Below, one piece after another: positions 25,763 through 36,025 of a stretch of 63,051 nt of DNA. The notes under the pieces are model-generated. The model did not search any database. It was given only the letters and a program-made list of their open reading frames with translations, and had not been told where the DNA came from. The position numbers and the translations under genes were made by a program. This DNA is from CAZUTO01 sp964623085 (GTDB lineage: Bacteria; Pseudomonadota; Gammaproteobacteria; Pseudomonadales; GM7GCV1): NCBI GenBank assembly GCA_964623085.1, contig CAZUTO010000010.1:1-63051 (forward strand), written 5' to 3'. How positions within the stretch are numbered: position 1 is the stretch's first letter; every line of letters starts with the position of its first letter.

Positions 25763-28486
25763 TTAGTCGCTTAACACTCGCACTTCAGCAATATTAGCGT
25801 CGCGAAGGGGTTGCTCAATTTCATCTAGATCACCCACCACAAGCCAAACGGACCTATCCGGCGCCAATACCGATTGCGCTTGCTGATTTACTTGGCTGAT
25901 ATCCAAGGATTGCAGACGTTGTTGCGCAATCTCAAGGTAGTCCAAAGGTCGATCAAATCGAACGATATTTGATAACGTGCGCAATACGGCGCCATTTGTT
26001 TCATAGCTTCCGGGAAGACTGCGCAGAATACCATCACGACTGCGGTCTAACTCTTCCTGCAACGCAGGCCGAACAGTCTGATACTCGTTGATTTCTTTAA
26101 TCATTTCTTGCAGCGACTCAACTGTTTTATCGATCTGTACCGGTGCGTTATATATTAGCGGTCGCTGTGCCGCTGCACTAACACCACCGGCTCTAACACC
26201 GTAAGCCCAACCTTTGTCTTCGCGAAGGTTCATGTTGAGGCGTGCATTAAAGTTCCCGCCCAAAATTCTGACCGCCTGATCGGTAATGTAAGTATCCTCA
26301 GCGCCAGTCGGTGGAAGCAAGTGCCCTCCCAAGATCATGCTCTGTGGCGACCCGGGTTTATCAAGCAAATAAATAACCGTTTCTTCTTTCTGCGCTACCT
26401 CTTGAAACTGTTTTTCTGGCACAGCGGTTGATGGTGCTTCCCAATCCGCGAAAATATCGTTCAACGCTGGCTCTATCTCTTCTCGAGACAGGTTACCAAC
26501 CACCATCAGGTGGGCGTTGTCTGGTCGAATCCAGTTCTGGTAAAACTCAACCAGTTGATCCCGTGTCACATTCGACACACTCTCTTCGGTACCAGAGCCC
26601 GTAAACGGAATACTATAAGGATGTCCTTCCCCATATAGCAGTGGGGGTAGCTCCCTCAGCGCTAGGCTTCTAGGTTCCGTCTTCTCCGCTGCAATACTAT
26701 CTATCCAATTACTGCGTATACGTTCAAGCTCAGACTCTGGAAACGTCGGCTCACGAACAATCTCTGCAAATAGCTCTAGTGATTCTTCAAGGTTCTGATT
26801 GATTGCAGACAAATAAATGCTGGTGGTATCGAGTGAAGAGCCGGCACCAATGTTTGCACCTATTAACTCTGCCGCTTCTGCAAATTCAAGCGCATCGTAA
26901 TTTTTTGTTCCTTCATCCAACATTGAGGTCGCTAAGCCTGCCACACCAAGACGATCTTGAGGATCTGACGCATAACCGGCATCAAATTGCAGCTCCATGC
27001 TCAAAACGGGTAAATCACCGCGCACAACCTGCAACACCGGCATGCCATTTTCCAGCTCATAATGTTCGATTTGAGGATAAACAAGCTCTGGTGCCGGGCC
27101 AGGGTCTGGAAGTTGTGAGCGATCTGCACCAGAAGAAGCCACCTTATAATCAGGCTGAGGGTGAACCTCCAAGTTATAGGCGCCACTACTCAACCAATTT
27201 CGAGCGGCATCTCTCACAGCGTTGGATTCCGCGTTTTCAAACCATGCCAAATCTTGTTTATACCTAGATGCGTCACCTAGGTAGGTTTCATAGGTCGCCA
27301 AGAGCTGCGACTTACCTGAAAAGCCCCCAACTTTTTCAAGGCCACGAATGGTGTCAGCAAAATACGCTGTTTTGATGCGTTCAAGCTCATCGCGAGTAGG
27401 GCCGCCGCGCAAAAATTCCGCTAGCTCTTCCTCTATTGCTGACTCGACGGTTGCAAGCTCCACACCCGGCTTAACGTAGGCTTCAATCTGAAACATTCCA
27501 GCAATTTCTAAAGACAGTTGATACGCACTGACACTGCCAGCTATCTGATCTTCATAAACCAATCGCTTGTACAAACGACTATTTTTGCCACCCGCCAATA
27601 CCTCGGCAGCAATATCTAGATAGGTGCTATCTTCATCGCCAACAGGTGGTGTATTCCACGATTTAGTAATGCGAGCTTGCGATACTTCGTCGTACATAAC
27701 ATCGCGACTGTCTTCGTCGCGCTTCGCAATCCAACGTTCTGGTCGACTCAATGCTGGACCTGCATCAATGTCGCCAAAGTAATGCTCCACTTTTTGCAAA
27801 ACCTCTTGCGGGTCAACATCACCTGCTATCACTAAGACAGCGTTAGCCGCGCCGTAATAAGTCTCAAACCAACGCTTAACATCATCCAAGCTGGCAGCGT
27901 TCAAGTCTTCGAGTGAACCAATTGTGTCCCAGCGATAGGGGTGGCCTTCTGGAAACATGCCCTTAAGCTGCAGATAGCTAGCCTCTCCGTATGGCTGATT
28001 GTCGCCTTGGCGTTTTTCGTTTTGGACAACCGCGCGCTGCTCATCGAGACCTTCCTGAGTAATCGCGCCAAGAAAATGCCCCATACGATCAGATTCCATC
28101 CAGAGCACCATATCCAAAGCGGGGACGGGTATCGTCTGAAAATAATTAGTGCGATCAAACCAAGTCGTGCCATTGAGGTCCGTGCCACCCGCTTTCTCCA
28201 GCGGCAAGAACCACTCTCCTTGATAGTTTTCTGATCCATTGAACATTAGATGTTCAAATAAATGTGCAAATCCGGTGATACCAGGGTGTTCATTTTTTGA
28301 GCCGACGTGATACCAGATATTGACGGAGACGATCGGTGCTTTGTGGTCTTCATGCACCAAGAGAGTCAACCCATTGTCTAGGGTAAACCGTTCAAAAGGG
28401 ATATCGATTTGTTCTGCATACTCCGCCTTTGCCAACGATGAACCCAAAACCACCGACGCAAAGAAAACGACCACAAATCTAAACAT
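25763..28486 (-). CDS. M16-family zinc metallopeptidase (two-domain)
   Basis: The protein has 907 residues with a signal peptide ending near residue 21 (SLAKA). The zinc-binding inverted motif HLFEH is at residues 75-79 and ENxxxxE-type glutamates follow about 75 residues later. The second half (from about 460, EHYELENGMPVLQV) is a second M16 unit without HxxEH, as in proteins of the PqqL/pitrilysin-like two-unit class in which it forms the substrate chamber. The enzyme is probably periplasmic and degrades peptides. Its ATG overlaps the stop of a small membrane protein gene (TAATG), so translation is coupled. Confidence 0.93.
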   Translation of the reverse strand: MFRFVVVFFASVVLGSSLAKAEYAEQIDIPFERFTLDNGLTLLVHEDHKAPIVSVNIWYHVGSKNEHPGITGFAHLFEHLMFNGSENYQGEWFLPLEKAGGTDLNGTTWFDRTNYFQTIPVPALDMVLWMESDRMGHFLGAITQEGLDEQRAVVQNEKRQGDNQPYGEASYLQLKGMFPEGHPYRWDTIGSLEDLNAASLDDVKRWFETYYGAANAVLVIAGDVDPQEVLQKVEHYFGDIDAGPALSRPERWIAKRDEDSRDVMYDEVSQARITKSWNTPPVGDEDSTYLDIAAEVLAGGKNSRLYKRLVYEDQIAGSVSAYQLSLEIAGMFQIEAYVKPGVELATVESAIEEELAEFLRGGPTRDELERIKTAYFADTIRGLEKVGGFSGKSQLLATYETYLGDASRYKQDLAWFENAESNAVRDAARNWLSSGAYNLEVHPQPDYKVASSGADRSQLPDPGPAPELVYPQIEHYELENGMPVLQVVRGDLPVLSMELQFDAGYASDPQDRLGVAGLATSMLDEGTKNYDALEFAEAAELIGANIGAGSSLDTTSIYLSAINQNLEESLELFAEIVREPTFPESELERIRSNWIDSIAAEKTEPRSLALRELPPLLYGEGHPYSIPFTGSGTEESVSNVTRDQLVEFYQNWIRPDNAHLMVVGNLSREEIEPALNDIFADWEAPSTAVPEKQFQEVAQKEETVIYLLDKPGSPQSMILGGHLLPPTGAEDTYITDQAVRILGGNFNARLNMNLREDKGWAYGVRAGGVSAAAQRPLIYNAPVQIDKTVESLQEMIKEINEYQTVRPALQEELDRSRDGILRSLPGSYETNGAVLRTLSNIVRFDRPLDYLEIAQQRLQSLDISQVNQQAQSVLAPDRSVWLVVGDLDEIEQPLRDANIAEVRVLSD

Positions 28487-28713
28487 TATTCACCTCTAAT
28501 TTTTCGGAACAACAAAGCTATGAGTTTACATACGGCCAACAGCAACGCTGCTGGAATAATAATTGAAAGAAACCCTAAAGCGATAAACAGCAAAGCTTTG
28601 GTAAACTCTGATATCTCTAGGCCCCAACCATAGATCCCAAACGCCACCATACAGCCTACCGCAAAGAGCGAGTTGAGCACTATGGTTCTTGGTTTGGCGC
28701 GTCGTCTAAACAT
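28486..28713 (-). CDS. small two-helix membrane protein, unknown
   Basis: The protein has 75 residues with two hydrophobic helices (about 12-31 and 38-66) between basic ends (MFRRRAKPR and FRKIRGE). I do not recognise the family. It is accepted as a gene because its stop overlaps the start of the M16 protease gene by one base, the codon pattern is sensible, and it is flanked by genes on the same strand. It could act with the protease or be a bystander. Confidence 0.6.
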   Translation of the reverse strand: MFRRRAKPRTIVLNSLFAVGCMVAFGIYGWGLEISEFTKALLFIALGFLSIIIPAALLLAVCKLIALLFRKIRGE

Positions 28714-28744
28714 AGTTGACTATCACTTATTGGCTGTGGACCGT

Positions 28745-29323
28745 CTATTTACAAGAACTTAACTGTTGGCTATATGTATTCGCTCGGTCGCGCACCGATG
28801 CAGCTACGTCAAGCAACCATTGCTTACTATTGTAACTCCCCGCACGGTACCCGCCGTGCCCCTCATGATAGGCGAGATACAACGCATAAGCATCATTGAG
28901 TGCAATACCATTTTGTTCATAGCTTTGGCGGTTATACCAGCCGATAAAATCAATGGCATCGTCAAAATCGTCGCGATCAGCATTACGACCCACGCTGCGT
29001 TCATACCAATGCCAAGTGTCAGTCTTGGCCTGCGAATAACCATAAGCACTGCTAATTCTCCACCATAGTGGGATTCCTAAAAAACGTGCTCGCCGCGGTC
29101 TGGCATCATCAATATAGCTGGATTCCTGAAACATAATTGCCATCATTACTGGAATAGGTGATCCCCACCGCCTTTCAGACTTCTTGGCGTCCTCATACCA
29201 ACTGCCAAGCCAGCTTCTTTTCTCAGCAAAAATACTACATAAATTATGTGGATTAGACGGCGCCGACGCACAGCTTTGGAACAGCATCAGTACAAATACT
29301 AATAATGAAAACTTAGTTCTCAT
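28745..29323 (-). CDS. SLT-type (lytic transglycosylase-like) lipoprotein
   Basis: The protein has 192 residues. It starts with a hydrophobic segment ending in LMLFQSC, a loose lipobox with Cys18. The domain around PVMMAIMFQESSY has the catalytic-type Glu of lysozyme-like transglycosylases, followed by SAYGYSQAKTDTWHWYE and LYLAYHEGHGGYRAGSYNSK, patterns known from proteins annotated as transglycosylase SLT domain lipoproteins beside ligA in Pseudomonas-like genomes. Activity on peptidoglycan is inferred. Its start overlaps the ligA end by 11 bases. Confidence 0.75.
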   Translation of the reverse strand: MRTKFSLLVFVLMLFQSCASAPSNPHNLCSIFAEKRSWLGSWYEDAKKSERRWGSPIPVMMAIMFQESSYIDDARPRRARFLGIPLWWRISSAYGYSQAKTDTWHWYERSVGRNADRDDFDDAIDFIGWYNRQSYEQNGIALNDAYALYLAYHEGHGGYRAGSYNSKQWLLDVAASVRDRANTYSQQLSSCK

Positions 29324-31340
29324 GCTGATCTAACAATGCGGCGAGGCCATCTTCGTCGATAACATCGATTCCCAACTCTGATGCTTTTTTAAGCTTAGAG
29401 CCAGCACCAGGACCAGCGATAACAAGATCGGTCTTAGCCGAAACCGACCCGACAACACTGGCCCCCAAATTTTGCAAACGTTCTTTAGCTTCAGACCGAG
29501 ACATTGAGGATAAAGTTCCAGTCAACACCAGTGTTTGACCATCGAGTGGCTGAGCCTCTGCATTCACTTCTTCATCTGGCCAACACACCCCCGCGGCCTG
29601 AATTCTGGCAAGCATATCGAGGTTTCTTGCATCAGCAAAAAACGCAAGGATGTGCTGCGCGACAACGGGACCCACATCCGGCACATCTAGCAATGCGGTC
29701 TCATCTGAGTTTATTAACCTGTCTAATGAGTGATAGCGCTTCGCTAAGGCCAGCGCTGTAGCCTCCCCTACTTCTCGAATTCCCAGTGAATAAATCAATC
29801 TCGATAAGGTCGTCTGTTTAGAATCTTCGATAGCGTTGATCAAATTTTCCGCCGACTTTTTACCCATGCGTTCAAGGTTTGAAAGCTGTTCCAGATCCAA
29901 TTCATATATATCTGCAATGCTTTCAAATATGTCAGCCTCGACCAATTGCTCAATCAGTTTCGTTCCGAGTCCATCTATATCCATCGCCTTACGAGACGCA
30001 TAGTGAATAATCGCTTCCTTTCGTTGCGCCGGGCACACGAGACCACCCGTGCAACGTATCGCAGTTTCGCCTTCCAGTCTTTCAAGTACGGAGTGGCACT
30101 CTGGGCAATCTTTCGGGAATTCGATGACATGACCGAGCTCAGTGTTTTCATCAGCGACACGCGCAATCTGCGGAATAACATCTCCTGCGCGCCGAACAAT
30201 AACTCTCTGACCAATACGCACATTCAAGCGTTCTATCTCATCCGCGTTGTGGAGAGTGGCGTTGCTCACCGTCACACCGCCAACGAAAACCGGCTCTAGC
30301 CTCGCAACTGGGGTGATTGAGCCCGTTCTACCCACTTGAAACTCCACGTCTTGGAGTGTTGTTACTACTTCCTGAGCAGGGAACTTGCGCGCTATCGCCC
30401 AGCGTGGCGCGCGTGCAACAAAACCCAATCTAGACTGATAAGCAAAGCTATTTACCTTATAGACGATACCGTCAATGTCGTAGTCAAGCTGATCGCGCTG
30501 CTTAGCAAGACTTGTGTAGTATTCTGCGCATCCTTGAGCACCCTGTACATTTTTCGTCAGCGTGTTAACCGGCCAGCCCCAGGCTTTAAGTTGCTGCAGA
30601 GATTCGTAATGCGTCTCAGGCACGTATTCACCTTTCGTGTATCCAACACTATAGGCATACATCTTTAATGGGCGTTGCGCAGTTAGGCGAGAATCTAGCT
30701 GCCGTATACTTCCCGCGGCTGCATTCCTGGGATTCACAAATACTTTTTCTCCTCCCGCTCTTGCCAAAGCATTCATTTTTTCAAAATCTTTTTGCGGAAA
30801 AAAAACCTCACCTCGCACTTCCAAGATTTCTGGGTATCCCTTTCCACGCAAGCTAAGTGGCACCGAGTCGATGGTTTTGACGTTCTCAGTAATATCTTCG
30901 CCACGGTAGCCATCGCCGCGCGTCGCGGCCTGAGCTAATTGACCATTTTCGTAGATCACGCTAACCGCCACGCCATCCAATTTCGGCTCTGCAACAAACT
31001 CTAATGTCTCACTTATAGATAGTCGATCAGATACACGAATCACAAAGTCATTCACTTCTTGATCATCAAAGGCGTTATCTAGAGAAAGCATCGGTAACCG
31101 ATGTTCTACCGACTGGAAAGCATCAAGTGGCGGCGCGCCAACTCGCTGTGTTGGCGAATCGCTTGTTTTTAAGTGCGGGTTTTCGTTTTCAAGCTCCTGC
31201 AGCCGACGTAACTTTTGATCGTATTCCTGATCAGGAATACGAGGTTCATCGAGTACATAATAATGGTAGTTATGCTCATTTAATTCGTCCTTTAATGAAC
31301 GGATTTCTTCGGCAGAATCGATGGGGCGTTTAGGTGCCAC
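29313..31340 (-). CDS. ligA: NAD+-dependent DNA ligase
   Basis: This enzyme seals nicks in DNA during replication and repair. It has 675 residues. The adenylation domain carries the active-site Lys120 in EPKLDGVAVS, preceded by the NAD-binding Ia region (HNYHYYVLDEPRIPDQEYD). An OB fold, a four-cysteine zinc finger (CPECHSVL, then IRCTGGLVCPAQ), helix-hairpin-helix repeats and a C-terminal BRCT domain (LVLTGTLSSMSRSEAKERLQ) follow in order. It is nine bases after zipA, giving the well-known smc-zipA-ligA order. Confidence 0.98.
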   Translation of the reverse strand: MAPKRPIDSAEEIRSLKDELNEHNYHYYVLDEPRIPDQEYDQKLRRLQELENENPHLKTSDSPTQRVGAPPLDAFQSVEHRLPMLSLDNAFDDQEVNDFVIRVSDRLSISETLEFVAEPKLDGVAVSVIYENGQLAQAATRGDGYRGEDITENVKTIDSVPLSLRGKGYPEILEVRGEVFFPQKDFEKMNALARAGGEKVFVNPRNAAAGSIRQLDSRLTAQRPLKMYAYSVGYTKGEYVPETHYESLQQLKAWGWPVNTLTKNVQGAQGCAEYYTSLAKQRDQLDYDIDGIVYKVNSFAYQSRLGFVARAPRWAIARKFPAQEVVTTLQDVEFQVGRTGSITPVARLEPVFVGGVTVSNATLHNADEIERLNVRIGQRVIVRRAGDVIPQIARVADENTELGHVIEFPKDCPECHSVLERLEGETAIRCTGGLVCPAQRKEAIIHYASRKAMDIDGLGTKLIEQLVEADIFESIADIYELDLEQLSNLERMGKKSAENLINAIEDSKQTTLSRLIYSLGIREVGEATALALAKRYHSLDRLINSDETALLDVPDVGPVVAQHILAFFADARNLDMLARIQAAGVCWPDEEVNAEAQPLDGQTLVLTGTLSSMSRSEAKERLQNLGASVVGSVSAKTDLVIAGPGAGSKLKKASELGIDVIDEDGLAALLDQHEN

Positions 31341-31349
31341 GAGTTGAAG

Positions 31350-32429
31350 CTAAACCCTATTAACAAGTCGGCGGCGCTGGAAATCTCTAATTCTAGTGCG
31401 ACAATGTTCACTGGTCTGAACAGTAAACACACTGCGCTGGTCATCACGTATTTCTCCGCCTAGTTCATCCTTTAACTGATTAATAACGGAAAGCATGGAC
31501 TCATATACAGCGATGTTGTCTTGTTCTGCGTCTAGCTCAAAAAAGAAGCAAAGTGCATGAGTGCGAAGTTGATCAAATTTATCAAGATCAAAAAAGCCAG
31601 GGTTTAGAAGATTTGCCATTCGAAACTGAGACGTCTCATTTCCTTGCGCACCGCAGTAATGAAAGATATCCATATCTCCGAAGCGCATACCCAGATCATT
31701 CAACGCACCCCAAAGGGAATCACCTTTATAAGGTGCATCAGGCACGGTCATAAGATTAACCATAATAATTTCGGCTGGCTCACTATTATCGGCTTGTTTA
31801 GATTCGACCCTGCTGCGCTTGCCCTTCTCCTTTAGTTTAAGCTTTTCTTTACGTCTCGGCTTTTCATGAGTCTTGTCAGACCCTTTCGTCTGCTGTTGAG
31901 GCACTTCAGTCGGAGATATATCTCTCTGAGGCTCGATATCATCAACATCGACATCAGCATCCACAGTTGTTGGTTGGAAAATCGCATTGCCTTCTTCGCT
32001 ATGCTCATCAGAAGGATCCAGCAATAGCGGCACAGACCGTTCTGGCAAATTCAGCTGTGTTTTCTGTTCAATGCCCGCCGACGCTTGAACCGTTTCTTGT
32101 TCTGCAGACCCGGAAAAAAAAGTTTGCGGTGCACTTCGTCTAGAAGCAAAAGAAGACAAGCGCGGTTTCAATTCATCAGCGCGCTGTCGTATTTCAACAT
32201 TCATTCGCACAAGGTCAGATTCATCTCGATAACCGACCGTTCGCGCACCACCAGAAGGAAGCTCGGAGCCGTATTCTAATTCTTCTTGGTTAGCATCCGG
32301 TTCTGTACTTGAGGACGCGTCATTGAACATTTCATCATAGCGACGCTTACGCCAATGAGCGGCCAACCAAAACAAAATGATGACCCCAATGACGACTCCC
32401 AGAATAATGATCCACTCTCTTGTCTCCAA
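31350..32429 (-). CDS. zipA: cell division protein ZipA
   Basis: This protein tethers FtsZ to the inner membrane. It has 359 residues. The N-terminal membrane anchor is at about 6-25 (WIIILGVVIGVIILFWLAAH). A charged, proline/glutamine-containing linker runs from about 30 to 210. The C-terminal ZipA FtsZ-binding domain at about 215-345 includes IMVNLMTVPDAPYKGDSL, DMDIFHYCG and LCFFFELDAEQDN. It is ten bases after smc. Confidence 0.95.
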   Translation of the reverse strand: METREWIIILGVVIGVIILFWLAAHWRKRRYDEMFNDASSSTEPDANQEELEYGSELPSGGARTVGYRDESDLVRMNVEIRQRADELKPRLSSFASRRSAPQTFFSGSAEQETVQASAGIEQKTQLNLPERSVPLLLDPSDEHSEEGNAIFQPTTVDADVDVDDIEPQRDISPTEVPQQQTKGSDKTHEKPRRKEKLKLKEKGKRSRVESKQADNSEPAEIIMVNLMTVPDAPYKGDSLWGALNDLGMRFGDMDIFHYCGAQGNETSQFRMANLLNPGFFDLDKFDQLRTHALCFFFELDAEQDNIAVYESMLSVINQLKDELGGEIRDDQRSVFTVQTSEHCRTRIRDFQRRRLVNRV

Positions 32430-32439
32430 TGCTTAATCC

Positions 32440-35400
32440 TCAGACCGCAGCCAGCTCAATGGCTTCCTCGACATCAACGGATACCAAGCGAGACACGCCA
32501 GGCTCATGCATTGTCACACCCATGAGTTGGTTCGCCAATTCCATAGTAATTTTGTTGTGCGTAATAAAGATGAATTGCACCTTCTCGGACATCTCTTTCA
32601 CCATCGCAACAAAACGACCACAGTTAGCATCGTCGAGCGGCGCATCAACCTCATCCAGCATACAAAACGGCGCTGGATTGAGATGAAATATTGCAAACAC
32701 AAGCGAAATAGCCGTCAGCGCTTTTTCGCCGCCAGACAGTAAATGGATAGTGCTATTTCGTTTGCCCGGCGGGCGAGCCATGATTGTCACACCTGTCTCT
32801 AGAAAATCATCGCTAGTCAGTTCTAAGTACGCGTGACCACCACCAAAAAGCTTGGGGAACAGTTCTTTCACGCCACTATTCACTTTGTCGAAGGTTTCTT
32901 TAAATCGAGTGCGTGTTTCCTTGTCAATTTTACGAATAGCTTCTCTTAATGTTTCCAGCGCCTGTTCGACCTCTTCATTCTGAGCATCGAGATATTCTTT
33001 ACGCTCAGATTCGGTCTTATATTCATCAATCGCAGCAAGGTTGATCGGACCCAGACGCTGAATACGGTTTTCAATTTTCTCTAACTGTTGCTGCCAAGAT
33101 TGTTCCGTCGCCTCTTCAGACAACTCCGACAGAACAGTTTCTGGTTTAGCTTCGCCCAGCTGTTCGATAATCGTTTCACGTCGCGTGAGAACCTCTTGAG
33201 CCTGCAAGCGACAGCTGGACAGATAATCGCGTTGTTCCGCAAGTTCCTGTTGGAATTTCTGTCGCGCACCTTCATTCTGGCGAAGCTGGTGCTCATTCCC
33301 TTGAAGCATTGCCCTGGCCTTCGTCATTTCATTCTCAACACTGAGACGACTCTCAAGGCGATCATTTAAGTCTTTGCGTAGCCCTGCTAAAGGATCTAAT
33401 TCAGGCTCCACATCCGTTTGCGCAAGATTGGCTCTGCGCGTGTCAAGTCGCTCAATCTGCACGCGCAATCGTTCGATACTCTCTTTGACTGAGGCGAGCT
33501 GCGTTGAAACCGTTTGCGAACGAAATTCGATTTGCTGAACCTTTTGAGTGAATTGATGATTTTGGCTGCGCGCCTCAGAAAGTTGCTGCTTCGCTTCTTC
33601 TCTTTGCGTTTGCATGTTTTGAATCGTGTTTGACTGCTGCTCCATCAGATCCAATGCTTCTGCAAGCGCTTGCCGCGATTGTGCTAATTCCGCTTCTTGC
33701 TCCGAATACTGTTTAGTGGCTGAGTCTATTTCGGCGAGGTTGTGTTTTAACTGACTTTCAAGCTGAGTTTTCTTTGCTTCAATGGCAGAGTAATTCGCCT
33801 TCATATCCGCTAAAGCGCTTGCTAGCGACGCCGATTCCGATCTTTGAGCACGCTGACTTTCCTCATTGCGAGCCAATTCCGACTGTTGCTCCTCGATCTG
33901 CTCTCGTTTACTTTGCTCTTGTTTTTCAAGGCTGGTAATTTCCTTCGCAAGCACCTCGATATCTGATTTGCGCTCCAAAACACCAGATTCAGTGACGCTG
34001 CCGGAATTTAACCGACACCAGTTAGCACCGATCCAGATACCGTCTTGAGTCACCACAGACTCACCAGGTTTTAGACTTCCACGAAGTTTTAAAGCTTGGC
34101 TTAGATCCTTAGCAATTAAAACACTCGCCACCAACGCTTGCGCTGTGCCGGATTTTAATTTTGAAGAAAGATACTTGTTGTCGACTGGTCCTTCTGACGG
34201 CTCGATTATCTCAAGCTGACCCTCTTTAAACGCGCCAATCTTCTTTGCCAGTGCATCAATTTTATCGACACAAACCGCTTTAAGTGATTGCCCCAAAACA
34301 GTTTCTACCGCTTTCTCCCATCCAGCTTCAACATCAACGGATTCTGCCAGCCGCGGCGCTTGGCCCATATCATTTTCAGCTAACCAAGATTCGCTCGCCG
34401 CATCACGATCTTCCAGTGCTGCTTCTTGCAGTGCCGTTAAAGACGCCATGCGGCCGCGTGAGTTTTGCAGCTTGTTGCGAATTTCATCTAGCTCGGTGGC
34501 CAAGCTATTTAAAGCGGTTCGCGCACCACTGACCAAATCGGCTTGAGCCTGCTCTTGGCCTTGCTGGCTATCCACCTTCGTTTGCAAACCGGTTTGTGCG
34601 ATGGCCAGTGTCTTCGACTCTTCAACAAGCTTTGCCAAACCATCTTCACTCGTTCCCTGCCCTGACAAGCGCTCACGTCGCTCGGAAAGCACCTTAAGTG
34701 ACTGTTCCAGATGCTGAATAGTGGATTGCTGGACATCCGCCTGACGCTTGGTGGCAGAAGCAGTCTGCTGAAGCTCCTCCCACTGCTGCTGCAACTGATT
34801 CATCTTCTCTTCTGCTGTGGCTAAAGCACTTTCTGAATTAGAAGCTTCAGCTTCGGCATCCGCTTTCTGACGGGCTAACTCATCTATCTCCGCTTGCCAA
34901 GCATTCGCTCTTTCAAGATCTTCCTTGTGATGTTTCTCTGCTTCGGCGTAGGACAACGCCGTTTGCTCAATGTCATCCTTTAGTTGGCGCTGGCGCTCTT
35001 CGCGATGGTGAATATCTTGCTCAATTCTCGCTATCTCAGCACCCGCCTCATAATACGCAGCCTGAACTTTGTTGAAGACATCGGTGGCGCCAGTGAGCAA
35101 CTCACGAACCTTCTCGATTTCAGTAGTACTTTCAAGCTCGGCAAGCACCGCCTTTTCCACATTCAGCTCAGCATCAGATATTTGCTGTTGACGATTCTGA
35201 ACTTCGGTATCCAACGCCTGCCAACGTAAAGCTAATAGCTGAGTTTTAAGATCGCGCTCCTGAGCTTTGAACTCTCGATACTTTTCAGCTGCGACCGATT
35301 GACGCTGTAACCGCTGGAGCTGACGCTCTAGTTCTTCACGCAAATCTGTCAAACGTTCCAGGTTTTCTTGCGTTCGTTTTATGCGATTTTCCGTTTCACG

Positions 35401-35931
35401 CCGGCGTTCTTTATACTTCGATATCCCCGCAGCTTCTTCGAGATAGACCCGAAGATCTTCTGGCTTGGCGGTAATAAGATTCGAAATCATTCCCTGTTCG
35501 ATAATGGAATAGCTACGAGGGCCAAGTCCAGTACCAAGGAATATATCCATGATGTCGCGACGGCGACACTTGCTACTGTTAAGAAAATAGTCGGATTGGC
35601 CGTCGCGAGTTACACGGCGACGCACAGAGATTTCATTGTAACTAGCATATTCGCCAGTTATGCGGCCACTACTGTTATCAAACACCAACTCAATAGACGC
35701 TTGGTTAACTGGTTTTCGGCCACCTGATCCATTGAAGATAACATCTGTCATGGAGTCGCCGCGTAGCTGTTTCGCAGAGGATTCACCCATCACCCAGCGC
35801 ACCGCATCGATAACATTGGACTTACCACAGCCATTGGGGCCAACCACCCCAGCCATGTTCGACGGAAAATTCGCTAGAGTCGGATCAACGAAAGACTTAA
35901 ATCCAGCAAGTTTGATGCACTTGAGACGCAA
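32440..35931 (-). CDS. smc: chromosome segregation protein SMC
   Basis: This is the ATPase core of bacterial condensin. It has 1,163 residues. Walker A GPNGCGKSN is at residues 32-40, followed by a long coiled coil, a hinge at about 510-650, a returning coiled coil, and near the C-terminus the ABC signature LLSGGEKALTAISL with Walker B FCMLDEVDAPLDDANC. It heads the smc-zipA-ligA run. Its partners ScpA and ScpB are encoded 13 kb away. Having SMC-ScpAB rather than MukBEF places the genome outside the enteric/Vibrio group. Confidence 0.98.
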   Translation of the reverse strand: MRLKCIKLAGFKSFVDPTLANFPSNMAGVVGPNGCGKSNVIDAVRWVMGESSAKQLRGDSMTDVIFNGSGGRKPVNQASIELVFDNSSGRITGEYASYNEISVRRRVTRDGQSDYFLNSSKCRRRDIMDIFLGTGLGPRSYSIIEQGMISNLITAKPEDLRVYLEEAAGISKYKERRRETENRIKRTQENLERLTDLREELERQLQRLQRQSVAAEKYREFKAQERDLKTQLLALRWQALDTEVQNRQQQISDAELNVEKAVLAELESTTEIEKVRELLTGATDVFNKVQAAYYEAGAEIARIEQDIHHREERQRQLKDDIEQTALSYAEAEKHHKEDLERANAWQAEIDELARQKADAEAEASNSESALATAEEKMNQLQQQWEELQQTASATKRQADVQQSTIQHLEQSLKVLSERRERLSGQGTSEDGLAKLVEESKTLAIAQTGLQTKVDSQQGQEQAQADLVSGARTALNSLATELDEIRNKLQNSRGRMASLTALQEAALEDRDAASESWLAENDMGQAPRLAESVDVEAGWEKAVETVLGQSLKAVCVDKIDALAKKIGAFKEGQLEIIEPSEGPVDNKYLSSKLKSGTAQALVASVLIAKDLSQALKLRGSLKPGESVVTQDGIWIGANWCRLNSGSVTESGVLERKSDIEVLAKEITSLEKQEQSKREQIEEQQSELARNEESQRAQRSESASLASALADMKANYSAIEAKKTQLESQLKHNLAEIDSATKQYSEQEAELAQSRQALAEALDLMEQQSNTIQNMQTQREEAKQQLSEARSQNHQFTQKVQQIEFRSQTVSTQLASVKESIERLRVQIERLDTRRANLAQTDVEPELDPLAGLRKDLNDRLESRLSVENEMTKARAMLQGNEHQLRQNEGARQKFQQELAEQRDYLSSCRLQAQEVLTRRETIIEQLGEAKPETVLSELSEEATEQSWQQQLEKIENRIQRLGPINLAAIDEYKTESERKEYLDAQNEEVEQALETLREAIRKIDKETRTRFKETFDKVNSGVKELFPKLFGGGHAYLELTSDDFLETGVTIMARPPGKRNSTIHLLSGGEKALTAISLVFAIFHLNPAPFCMLDEVDAPLDDANCGRFVAMVKEMSEKVQFIFITHNKITMELANQLMGVTMHEPGVSRLVSVDVEEAIELAAV

Positions 35932-36025
35932 AAAAACCTCGCCTAATGAAAGATGTTAAAACGCAAGATTGTACAGAATTACCCAAAGATCGGCAGCAAT
36001 TCTGGAGACCTTCTAACAGAAAAAT

